Source: Thalassia testudinum (Eukaryota; Streptophyta; Magnoliopsida; Alismatales; Hydrocharitaceae). From it: DNA of 64,000 nucleotides. This document shows positions 51,871 through 62,462 of this stretch, piece by piece; position 1 is the stretch's first letter; every line of letters begins with the position of its first letter. A program made the translations under genes and the position numbers. Under the pieces are notes generated by a model. The model saw only the letters and a program-made list of their open reading frames with translations. It was not told the origin of the DNA and did no database searches. The DNA lies in the NCBI GenBank assembly GCA_037157565.1, contig JAZHRO010000055.1, forward strand, positions 43,307,001-43,371,000, read 5' to 3'.

Positions 51871-54739
51871 TGTTACGACCCAATCCCAGATCCCTACAGG
51901 ACCCAAGATCAACCAGCCTCAACTAATCCCAAGACCTAGTCATCCAACGAGAAATAACCAAAAGCAGGAAATAATTCACAAGTACACATGCAATGTAACT
52001 AAGCAGAAGAAATTAAGAGATAATAAAAGAAACAGAGCGAATAGTCTATCAAAATTATAGGCCATCACAACTACGATAGAGAAAAGTACAGTGGAAAGGT
52101 AACTGAAATAGTATTACATAGAACAAAAATACTCACTACTATGACAGAAGCTAGGGAAATAGTAAGAAATTGCACCTAAGGATGGGCTCGACTGGGCCCA
52201 GCTCCCTCTGCAGCTGGTGGTGCTGGCTGCTCAACTCCCTAACCTGGACAAGGTTATAAAATTTTTGGAGTCAACGAACGCTGAGTAGAGTGGTAATTTA
52301 GCCATTTACATGTAATTAAGACAAGTAATTAATTAATGCAATTAAGTAATTATCCATTTTCATTTAGTTCAACCAAGTACTTCTAATTTGTTGTTCCTTT
52401 ATTCACTTAAATCATTTCTTGATCTGGCCTGTTCCTCACGGGAACGATCATGATTGCAGTCTTGTCCATGATGTAAGAGGTACATATGGTGCTCTCTTGG
52501 CCGAGAGAGTCTCCCGTGGTAGTCCTACAACCAGTCAACCACCCCGAAGTCATGGTCGCAACGCAGCGGTGACTACGGCACGCGTGATAAGCACGTGAGT
52601 AGCTATCCCACACTGGCAAGCAGTCAGTTGTTTCCGCTAGCAGGTACGCCTAAAGGTACAGCACGGAGCAATACAGGACCTTGCCCTCTTAGAACAGGGG
52701 TCTTGCCCCTCAAAACAGAATAGGAGTCTTGCCCCTCCCAGTCCACGTACCCTCATACGACTATCCCGGTTTGCCCAGTGGGCCTAACAAGAGTCGGTGT
52801 AGGGAGGCTAATCCTAACCTTGGGCCCCCTAGGGCTGCTAGCTCCCTCCCTACACTAAGTAGCTCACCTCGATACCATGTACATGAGGGCCAAGCAGAGT
52901 CAGTGTAGAGTGACTAGGCCTGACCCCAGGGCTCAACCCAATGGGCAACTAGTACCCCTCTACACTAAAGGGACAGTTGCTCTCCTTGGTACCACGTACA
53001 CAAGGGTCAGCTCACTTCCCATCTACAGGAGTTCTCCACCTGATTCCCCATAGGATTCATGCTGGTATTCCTTATGTTTCATATTCCAAACTTTCATATC
53101 TCTCTATTTACATTATTAAACCAGGCAGCTCGTGATTTTCTAACTAACAAGGTATCACATTAAAGTAACCAATACATTTGCTAGCATTTAAAGTTTTACA
53201 TGCATCTCAAGTAAACAGTGTAGCTCAACCATACTCATTTGTTCCTACCTTAAGGTTCATCCTCATCCTAGGGTTCTACATGTATCTCAAGTAAACAATG
53301 TAGCTGAACCATACGCATTTGTTCCTGCCCTAGGGTTCTACATGTATCTCAAGTAAATAGTGTAGCTCAAACCATACGCATTTGTTCCTGCCCTAGGGTT
53401 CTACATGTATCTCAAGTAAATAGTGTAGCTCAAACCATATGCATTTGTTCCTGCCCTAGGGTTCATTCTCATCATAAGGTTCATTCAAGTTATTTTAAAC
53501 ATGCAGTTCATTTGTTTAAATCATAATATTAATGTAAACCACTCTACCGGAAAACACGAGAGGAATGGGGGCTCGGATCGCAAATCCCGTCACCTTCGCG
53601 GGTCCTGCATACTCAACTGGCTGGAGACCTATACAATTGACCACCACATCAAACAAGTCCAAAACCATATACAAGTGACACTAACTCATAAAGGAACTCA
53701 AGCGAAAAACAACGGTAGTTCGTTTGCAGAAATTCGATTCCGTTTGAGTCCTAAACAAGCCAAAAACACGCACACTATCAAAAATCAAATGTCTTAAAAG
53801 ACGTCAATACTCACCCTGGGTTTTTTCCGGCTTCCTCGTATGTCCGGATCCTTCCACGATCCTCTGAGGTGAGTTCCAGATGTCAAACTCTCCTTCCGAT
53901 CGTCTGGAAGTACGATCAGACGTTTGGCGATGCGTCCGGACATCCAAAAGTGCCTCAAAGGGTGCACCGTGCACCTTTCCAATGCTTTAACCCTGCATAC
54001 GTACGTGCAGAGCTAGAAACGGCCAACCAAATCCCCTACGTTAAGGCCTGCATGGCTGTAAACCGCACAGAGCATGTACCTTGTCATTGAGCGTGCTTTC
54101 AGATGTTCGGCTTCGGGTCCAAATGTTCTTCTGCTACTCTAGACATCTAGGAGATGCTCCAGACGTCTAATATTGGAAAATATCTAGTACGTAAAACTCT
54201 CATGCGAGTTGTCTCTTTCTCAAGCTCGCCTGTAGGAGCTGCAAAAGTGCCTCCAGTGACTGCAGGAGGCCAAGGCTTATGCTCGCAAGCTCCTCCTCCT
54301 CGCCTGCATCCTCGACTCCTCCCACACGAGCTCCTCCGAGCTCCCACAGCTCCCTCGCAAGCTCCTCCTCTTGAGCTCCTCCCATGATCTCACTCCTCTC
54401 TCATCCTCCTCCGCGTCCCATCTCTCTCTTCTTCCTCTCCACTCGCCGCGCTGGTGGCTGGGAGGAAGGTGGTGGTCGGTAGGAGGGAATGATGGAGGTG
54501 GTGACTGGTGGGGATGGAAAGAGTGGTGTGGGTGTGGGGGTTTAAATAGGAAGGGTTAGGGTTTGGGTTGAGGAGAGGGGGGAGTGTGCGCATGCAACGC
54601 GTGCGTAGAAAGAAAACAAGGTACGGTTCTCTTGCTTTCAGACGTCCAACCCTCTATCCAGACATCTGGATAGATGTCTGATGGCTCATCCAAACATCTT
54701 ATCCAACCCAAAAAGGCAAAGGGTCATTTCAACATAACA
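51871..54739 (-). repeat. 3' LTR of T1 (2.87 kb)
   Basis: On the plus strand it starts TGTTACGACCC and ends AACATAACA. GGGTCGTAACA at the LTR end is typical of chromovirus LTRs. It contains two degenerate copies of a 125-bp unit (52755-52995), a 62-80-bp tandem repeat (53191-53463), and many CAGACRTCTGG or TCCGGAC words (53830-54700). Confidence 0.78.
53191..53463. repeat. Tandem repeat in the T1 LTR, about four units of 62-80 bp
   Basis: Unit starts are near 53191, 53271, 53333 and 53396. Each unit contains TACATGYATCTCAAGTAAA and CATTTGTTCCTRCC. Confidence 0.9.
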
Positions 54740-55462
54740 AACTTAAATGAAGTTTTGTCCCCGAAACTTGAGCCAAGTAGGGCACGGAAAAAGTAGCATA
54801 AAAGTGCATAAAAAACTTAAAGAGGATCAAAGTAGATCTGAAAAGACGTACCCTCAAAAAGCTCCGGGTACTGTTCTCACATCTCTGCCTCAGGCTCTCA
54901 AGTGGCCTCCTTGTATCGCTAGCTTCTCCATAGGACTTTCACCAATGATACTTGCTTCCATCTCAGACTTAGGACAGCTCTGTCTAATATAGTCTCTCGG
55001 GATAGGTCAGGTCATCTCCCACCTCGATGCTCTCATGGCTCAGAACGTGGCTAGGATCGGCGGCGTACTTCTTGAGGTTGGACACGTGGAACATGTCGCG
55101 CATTCGAAAGAGCTAGGGAGGAAGGGCAAGCTGGTAAGCAACAGGTCCAACCCGCTCCAAGACCTCAAAGGGTCCCACAAACCTCGGCGTAAGCTTCCCT
55201 TTCACCCCAAAATGCTGTAAACCCTTCATGGGTGAAACACGGAGGAAAACATGATCCCCAACCTTGAACTATACCTCTCTGCACTTCCTATCGGCGTAGC
55301 TCTTCTGCCTACTCCTGACAGAGTGGAGTCGCCTGTGAATCTGCTCTATCACCTCCTGACTCTACCGAATCAGCCTGGGGCTAACCTCCCACTTGTTCCC
55401 CACCTCGACCCAACTCAAGGGTGCAGTACACCTCCGTCCGTACAGAGCCTCGTAAGGTGCCA
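54740..55462 (-). pseudogene. T1 integrase C-terminus and chromodomain
   Basis: YEALYGRRCTAPLSW opens the piece. SYADRKCREVQFKVGDHVFLRVSPMKG, KLTPRFVGPFEVL and MFHVSNLKKYAADPSHVL are the standard integrase tail. A chromodomain remnant follows with SLRWKQVSLVKVLWRS, KEAT.EPE and EQYPELF. Stops interrupt the chromodomain. The piece ends in a TTTCGGGGACAAAACTTCATTTAAG stretch, like the pol end of this clade, but without a clear G-run PPT. Confidence 0.85.
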
Positions 55463-57733
55463 AAAAGTGATAGCAATTTTACGTGGTTTGTTAAAATACG
55501 TCGTTGTAACGCGTAAAACCGATCAACTCTTAAATTTATATTCCTAGATAGGAGAGTATCTAGGGTCGTCCAAGGAGGCAATAGGTTTGCAATAGTGATT
55601 CTCTTGCTCAAAATACAAATCTCAACTTTCTTTTTGGTAATTTTTTAATATATCATTTTTTTGTTTTAAACTAAGGCAACATGCGAACTGGTGGCGGAAA
55701 AGGTGATTTACACTTCAATTTAAATACTACTTCTATGTGGCAAGTAGAGCCTCTCCCTAAGCTCACTCTAGGCAAGTGGAGGCCTAGAATAATTAGGGAG
55801 AGGGAGTGAAGAATGCTAAAAAAAATAAGCAAATAGAAATGCAAACAAGAAAACTTGCAAAGAAGGCAATTTGATAAATGAAAAAGGTGTTTTACAAAAA
55901 GGCCTAGTAGAGGAAAGCTTCTACTACTAGAAAAATGCAAATAAGAAAAGAAAACACAAATCCTCTAGATAGATGGTGAAAAAGAGGTCTTCTTGCTCCA
56001 AGGTTGGTGGCTCCCAATCTTGAAAAGAGTCCTTCAACTCCTTCCTTGCAGTACTCCGCCAAGGTGATGTCCTCCAAGGCAAGCCCTAAGGGGGCGTGCC
56101 CTAAGCTTCTCTCCAAGGGTGGACGTCCACCTTAGGTCTTTCTCCTTTGCCTGGCCGTCCTCCTTGAAGTGGAAGAATCCTCCTCCTTGGCGTGGCCCAA
56201 GTTGAAGAGAGTGGGGAGAAGAAGGCACCAAAAGGGCTGGTGAAGTGCCCCTTTAATCTCCTTCTCTACTCCTTCTTCTTGGCCGTAGGTATGAGGTGGG
56301 TATAGGGTAGATTTTACTAAATGGAGGATGCCCCAAAATGGTGGTAGGTGGTGGCTTTTTATAGAATAGGAAGGGGGCTATGGTGATCTTTGAAATGGAT
56401 GGTCAAGATGAGTTGGTGGAGGTGGTTGAAGATCCCATGGCCAAGGTGAGTTGGCGCCACCTTAAGGGACACCAAGGGGGTAGTTAAGGCTTTGGTGCCC
56501 TTTAGAATTGGCGCCAAAATGGGCCTTCTAGAAGGCTATTAGGTGGCGCCACCTTAGGATTCTAGAAGGGGGGTATGTGGATGGCTAGGATGGGTTATGT
56601 GGGTAGGTGTAGGGTGGATGAAGGGGCTGAAAGTGGCGCCAATATAGAGGTGGTTAGGGGTGGTTTTTGGCACCAACTTTAGGTGTCTTTTGGTGGAGAT
56701 AGTGGGGTGAAGGGATGGCTAGGAGGTGGCGCCAACTTGAGTAGGGTAGCCAGCTTAGGTAGGCTTGAGTTGGTGGAGCTAGCTAGGGTTGATTTTGAAG
56801 GTAATGGATGGCCAAGGAGCTGGTTGTTAGCTAAGCTAAGCTAAGCTAAGATAAGCTAAGCTAGCTTAGCTAAAGGTGGAGTAGAGGAGAAGGTAATGGA
56901 GCTAGGGTTTAGAGGAAGGAGCTGAGGAGGAGAAGTCTGGAGCTGGAGCTGGAGCTGGAGCTGGCTGCTGCTGAAGAGGCTGGCATGGGGCTACTCTAGC
57001 TGGCTTAGCTTGCTAGTTCTTTGCTAGTTGCTAAGCCAAGCTAAAGTGAGCTAGCTTCTACCAAAATGAGCTGAGGTGAGCTAGGTCTGGTGTTCCCAGG
57101 GAGAATCAAGCTGGTTGAGGCAGCTAAGGTAGCTTAGCTCAACTGTGTTGAGCTAAGCTGAGTCCCTGGGAGTTGGACTTGAGCTTCCTGAGCTGGAATG
57201 AGTTCTTCTTCAGCTGGCTGGAGCTGAGTGGAGCTGGATGTAGCTGGATCTGAGCTGGGGTGAACTCCTGTCAACTTAGCTGAGCTAGCTAGAGCTCCCT
57301 GTGGACTAGTGGGAGCTGAGTTGAGCTAGACTCAGCTAAGTTGAGCTGGATCTGAGCTGACTTGAGATAGGGTGAGCTAAGGTGAACTCTCTTGAGCTGC
57401 CATCTAGCTGAGATTAGCTGAATGGAGCTGGGATGAGCTAACCCTAGTTCAAGTAAGCTAGGTTCCAGCTGTGGTGAGATAGATCAAGCTGAGTTCCAGC
57501 TAGTCTGGGCTTCTCCTTCACCATTTGCCTTCTTGAGTGCTAGGGTTTTAGGGATCTGTGCATCTGTACATCCCTAACACTCACAAAAACATATTAAAAA
57601 GACAATAAAAAATGCAATGCATGCCTATCCTAATTTATGCCTAAATGCAGCCCAAAAACCCGTTTGCGGAGTAAAATCCTAAGAGCTAGGTTAGTTTTAA
57701 TGCATAAGAATGATGATAAACTGGCGTTTATCA
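55456..57733 (-). repeat. Family-B LTR with 12-nt PBS remnant, in T1 integrase
   Basis: The LTR is 55468-57733 with the usual ends. On the right, T1 resumes directly (SSIGM). On the left the LTR is followed by GGTGCCAAAAAG, the first 12 nt of the element after its LTR. The last 6-7 of these (GGTGCCA) are shared with the T1 target. The AGCT array is at 56740-57510, with a clean AAGCT run at 56829-56873. Confidence 0.88.
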
Positions 57734-58550
57734 CATGCCGATGCTCGAATGATAGCTGTTATTGTATGCAAACTCTGCTAGGAGCAAATGCTCCTCCCAG
57801 GAGCCTATCCAGTCTAGTACATAAGCGCGTAGGAGGTCCTCGAGTGTCTGTATGGTGAGCTCTGACTGCCCATCAATCTGAGGGTCGTAGGCGGTACTGA
57901 ACCTCAAACGGGTTCCTAATGCCTGATGAAACTCTACCCAAACTGGGAAGTGAAACGAGTATCCCTGTCGGATACGATCTCGCGAGGGACTTCGTGCAGA
58001 CGCACCACATCTTTGACGTATCTCTACTAGCTGTGTTGGCCCAAAAGTGACTCGGATTGATAGGACCCGTGCCGTCTTCGTCAACAGGTCTACGATCACC
58101 CAAACTGCATTGTGTCCCCGCTGGGTAACCGGTGGACCCACCACTAAGTCCATGGTGAGTCTCTCCCACTTCCACTCTGACACATGAAGTGGCTATAATG
58201 GCTCTGCAGGCCTCTGGTGCTCGGCCTTCACCTGCTGGCATACCAAGCATTACTGGACAAAATCACCAACATCCCTCTTCATCCCTCTCCACCAGAAGTC
58301 ATGTCGCAAATCATGGTACATCTTTGTATTTCCGAGATGTATGGTGAACTGGGACCAAAAGTCTCATGCGCAGTATCTCATCTGAGAAGGGAAAAGTCTC
58401 CTTGGTCCCTTGTCAACACCCTGTCTCACAATGTCTGTAAGTATGGATCGACCATCTGTCCTACAATGATGCGATCTATCAACTCTGGTCGTGCCTGTCG
58501 CGTCACTGTCACTACTCCGCAGTACCCCTGTGTCTCCCGGGGTCACTAGC
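57734..58550 (-). pseudogene. T1 integrase core and zinc-binding region
   Basis: Reading frames include KWERLTMDLVVGPP (first Asp) and a shifted stretch with SDRDTRF (second Asp). DGQSELTIQTLEDLLRAY carries the third, Glu, followed by WEEHLLLAEFAYNNSYHSSIGM. The frame continues across the LTR insertion to APYEALYGRR. Upstream, CLVCQQVKAEH marks the zinc-binding end. At least three frame changes are present. Confidence 0.88.
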
Positions 58551-59375
58551 TACCCACCTCCTCCATGAGTCTCCAACTCTATGCCTGCAAGCTGGCAAAG
58601 GGCGGGAGCCTTTCGGCTCAAGGCATCAGCCACCACATTGGCATTCCTTGGGTGGTAGGAGATGTTGAAGTCGTAGTCTTTTAGGAGCTCTAACGAATGC
58701 CTCTGTCTCAAGTTGAGCTCCTTCTGGTCAAAATGGTACCTGAGGCTCTTATGAGCAGTGAAGATCTCGAATGTCTCACCATACAGGTAGCGCCTCCATG
58801 TCTTCAGCGTGAAGACAACTGCTGCCAGCTCTTGGTCATGGGTGGGGTAGTTATGCTCATGGGGCTTTAATTGCCATGAAGTGTAAGTGACAACATGACC
58901 CCCTCTGCATGAGCACACCACCCAGCCCTTGCAATGATGCGTCAGTGTAAACCTCAAACCTGCCACTACTGTCTGGAATGGTAAGTATAGGAGCTGAAGT
59001 CAGTCTCTCCTTCAACTCCTGAAAGCACGCCTCGCACTCGTCGATCCAGGAAAAGGGCAAGTCCTTCCAGGTCAGTTGAGTCATAGGATGTGCGATCTGA
59101 GAGAACCCTCTGATAAATCGCCAATAGTAGCCTGCCAATCCCAGAAAACTGTGTACCTCTGTCACTGTGCATGGTTTCTCCCACCTGAGCACGGCCTCAA
59201 CCTTGGCTGGATCCACAGCCAATCTGTCTCCTGAAATCATGTGGCCTAAGAAAGTCACCTGTCTCAGCCAAAACTCGCACTTGCTGTACTTGGCATACAA
59301 CCTGCGTCGTCTCAAGGTATCCAGGACCATATGTAAATGCTATCCATGCTGCGCCTGATCCCGTGAGTAGACTAG
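58550..59375 (-). pseudogene. T1 RNase H and C-terminal half of RT
   Basis: [42 protein letters not shown] and [13 protein letters not shown] are the RT thumb/connection. [41 protein letters not shown] and [11 protein letters not shown] are RNase H. In IFTAHKSL the usual Asp (TDH) is Ala, a damaged active site. TSD base ACTAG of the solo LTR lies at 59371-59375. Confidence 0.9.
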
Positions 59376-62182
59376 TGAAGTCGGTTGGTTTGATGACCGG
59401 GTTTTGGTTTTGTTATAACGTTGTAGTAAAGCCGGTTATTACCAACATTTCAAATATATAAATTTTTTTACTCGGAAAATAAAAGAGTTCCCGAGGTCGA
59501 ACTCAGGGAGCAAGTTGTATTCTAGAGATATACATGTTTCTTTTACAAAATAAAGAAAGAGAGAGGGAAAGAATTTGTTGTTCTCTTTGTTTTCTCCTCG
59601 TGATGTTCTTCTTTCTTTCTTTCTTCAGATCTCCTTCTTCTTCTTCTTCGTTCTGCAGAGGTAATGCTCCTCTTCAGATCTCCTTCTTCTTCTTCCTTGG
59701 TTTCTGTCTTGGCCTCTCTTCTTCTTTTTCTGCAGTCTCTTCTGTGAAGGTTTCTTCTTCCTTGGCTCCGCTGCACTTCTTCTCTGCAGCCTTTCCTCTT
59801 CTTCTGCCTTGCTCAGCCTCTTCTTTAGAGTTTCTTCTTGTTTTTCCTCCCTGCGGTTAAGTGTCAGCTTCTTCTTTTCTTTTTCAGCCAGGGACGTCAC
59901 GCGAAGCTTTCTTCCTTAGCTGCTTCAGGCCGTCGTCTGATTTCCAAATCAGACGACTTAACTACCTGTTGCTACAGTTAGCTTCCTTCTTCTTCCGTGG
60001 GTCTTCTTTTTACCTGTGCCTGCACACTTCAGAGCTTACGTCAGCGAACAAAACCTACTCTACCCTCTCCCCCCGCGTCTCTCTCTCTCTGAAACCACTC
60101 TTGGGAAAGCTCTCCCAGAGCTGCTGGGTAATCGGGTTCGGGTCACGCCCGGGTCCAGGCCCACCGGCGTGCGTGGTGGGCGAGGAGTGCAGGTCAGTCT
60201 AAGTTGGGTCGGGTCAGGTCCGCGGGGCGTGAGCGCGGACGAGACCGGGTAACCGGGCGGGTGTAAGGGGACCTCACCCCGTGTACTGAGGCAGTAAGGC
60301 TAGTGCACAAAATCAATTTAAACAGTGGAACGGGTGTGAGGCTTACCGATGTGGGACTAAACGCAGACCTTTCCTCGCGTGCGCCTGCTGGGAGACCGCG
60401 GCCTGGCTTCTGCAGCTGCGGCTTCGATTTGCATAGGTTGCTGGCTGGCTGCCTTCGCAAGACTCCCCGTACTCCGCAGCAGCTGGAGACCTGGAGTCCT
60501 CAAGCCTGGAGCGCGGGAGAAGCTGCTTCAATGTGCGTTAATGGCGGTCGAACCTCAAAACCTGTCGGACACGAATATGGCCTCTCGACCTGATCAAACC
60601 ACTGGGGAACCTTCGCCGTGGCACGGCGAAGGTGAGGAGCTGCGCGGCAGGCCGCAAGGTGGTGTCTGGCGGCAGCCCTGGGTCAGACTGCAACCGGAGG
60701 AATGGGTTTGTTCGGGGGAGTGTTACGGAGGTGTGGAGTGGCAGTGGAGGGGTGGGGGGTGCTCAGTGTGATGAGGCGGAGGTTCGGTGAGGGTCGGCGA
60801 GCCGTGTGGGTCGCTGAGGTGATGGGAGCGGCTCGCCGGAGGGTGGTCGGAGGCGAAGGGGGTGAAGGTGGTCAGGGTCGGTAGAGGGCTTAATTGAATA
60901 AATTGAAAACGGGGAAAGAAAGAGGAGAAGAAGGGGAGTAGCTCTAGCTTACTTGCAGGGACGAAGGGGGAGGAACAGGGCGACAGTCGTATCGACTGTC
61001 GCCGGAGAAGACGATGCTCAGGGAAAGGGGCGGCGGCGAGCAGAGAGCCGGAGAGGCGCCAGCTGGGTGCGGCGTGGCGCGGGAAGAGCAGAGGAGGAAG
61101 TCTCTGCTGCTGGTATTGCGGCAGAGCGAAGAGGTGGAGGGGGAGGAAACCGCCGGAGCTGGTGAGCGTCTGCCGGAGGAAGAAGAGAAGAAAGTTGGGG
61201 ATTTTCTCCGTCAGATCCAGGCTGACCCGGTCGGTGGAGCAATGGGGGGTATTTATAGGGATCAAACAGGGAGGAAGGCGGAGGGAGACGACGTGTCTCC
61301 CTCGCCGGAGGATGGTCGGAAACAAGAACCCATACCATCCGTGCGTTCGCACGGCCGGTATGGTGGGTTACAACGACCAGGGGGGTGTCCCTGCGACGGC
61401 TGACGACGCAGGGCACCCCCGGTTTACTTGCCAGGTCCCCCACCTCACCCTGCGCGGCGCCATGCTCCGTGCAAGGTCGCCGGAGCATGGTGCTGGCAGG
61501 TTTTGCAGGAGGGACCTGATTGCAAAGAACGAAGGAGAGTTAGGGCCCAAAATGCAAGGGTTCAAAAGTTGAGGGCCAAAGAGTAAATATATGAGGACCA
61601 AAGTGTAAAGTCGGTCAAGGAGGTTTCTTCTTAGGCTCAAGCTTTTATACATGACTAATTAGGACCTAAGGAATCTGATGGTGAATTTCATTTCCATATT
61701 AAACCTTGTTTGACCAGTCAATTTGCGCAAAAACCCAAATTAAGTTATTAATTGGGCATGGTTCTCAATGTAGGTCAAAAAGGGTTCTGAAGGCCAAATT
61801 GAAGGTTCTAAACCCTGGAGATTATTTTTCTATGAATTTTAGAGGGTTTATTCTATTTTTACTTTGCCTCGAACCTTGTGAATTGAAGTGGGTTGTTTTA
61901 GGGTTACAGATTATCATTTAGTTTCTTGGAATTGCTGTAGCCCTTGCTATATCATTTCATCCCACTTTTATTCTTATTAAGCTGCTTTGACCTATGTTTG
62001 GGCCCTGAATTACCCTGTATGCAGATTATACTGGTGAAATTGCATTTTTACCCCTTATGACTTGTTTTCTCCTTAAACTCAGAATTCTCTGAGTTAAGCC
62101 TTTCCTTGAGTTATGTAGGAGCTTTTATCCTTTGTATTGGGTCAAAATGAGCTAGTTATGGCTCATGATGAGGTTCTCATCA
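59376..62182 (-). repeat. Solo LTR, family A (2.8 kb)
   Basis: TGAAGTCGG to GTTCTCATCA is flanked by ACTAG on both sides (59371-59375 and 62183-62187). It is inserted in the T1 RT between FIDDVLV and YSR. It shares with E1 LTRs the GAGGTCGAAC.CAGGGAGCAAG word, the CTTCTT-rich part and the minus-strand start TGATGAGAACCTCATCATGAGCC. The open frames within it are composition effects. Confidence 0.95.
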
Positions 62183-62462
62183 ACTAGGACATCGTCAATG
62201 AACACCACCACAAACTGGTCTAAGTACAGTCTGAAAACATGGTTCATCATGTCCATGAATGTGCAGGGGCATTGGTCAGCCCGAACGACATGACCAAGAA
62301 CTCGTAGTGCCCATACCAAGTACGAAAAGCTATCTTGGAGACGTCAGTCTCCTTGATCCTCAACTGGTGGTAACTTGACCTCAGATCTGTCTTAGAGAAC
62401 ACTGTGGTGTCTCTCAACTGGTCAAAGAGGTTGTAAATATGACGGTACTTGTTCTTGACGGT
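62183..62462 (-). pseudogene. T1 RT catalytic part
   Basis: The minus strand reads [49 protein letters not shown], then after a one-base loss [26 protein letters not shown]. The catalytic IDD box is intact. The piece is cut on the right by a family-C LTR. Confidence 0.92.

Larger units (their letters stand above)
51871..62462 (-). mobile_element. T1: chromodomain-bearing Ty3-gypsy (Tekay/Del-like), three times interrupted
   Basis: The 3' LTR is 51871-54739, then on the minus strand the pieces of pol lie at 54740-55462, 57734-59375 and 62183-62462. Joining them in order gives RT, RNase H, integrase and chromodomain of one polyprotein. Gag, protease and 5' LTR are to the right, beyond the family-C LTR. 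The insertions are a family-B LTR, a family-A solo LTR and a family-C LTR. Confidence 0.88.

Noticed and set aside
60723..61488. Several 130-209 codon frames on both strands
   Set aside because: They fall inside the solo LTR 59376-62182. Mutually overlapping frames without motifs are expected from the CG-rich sequence.
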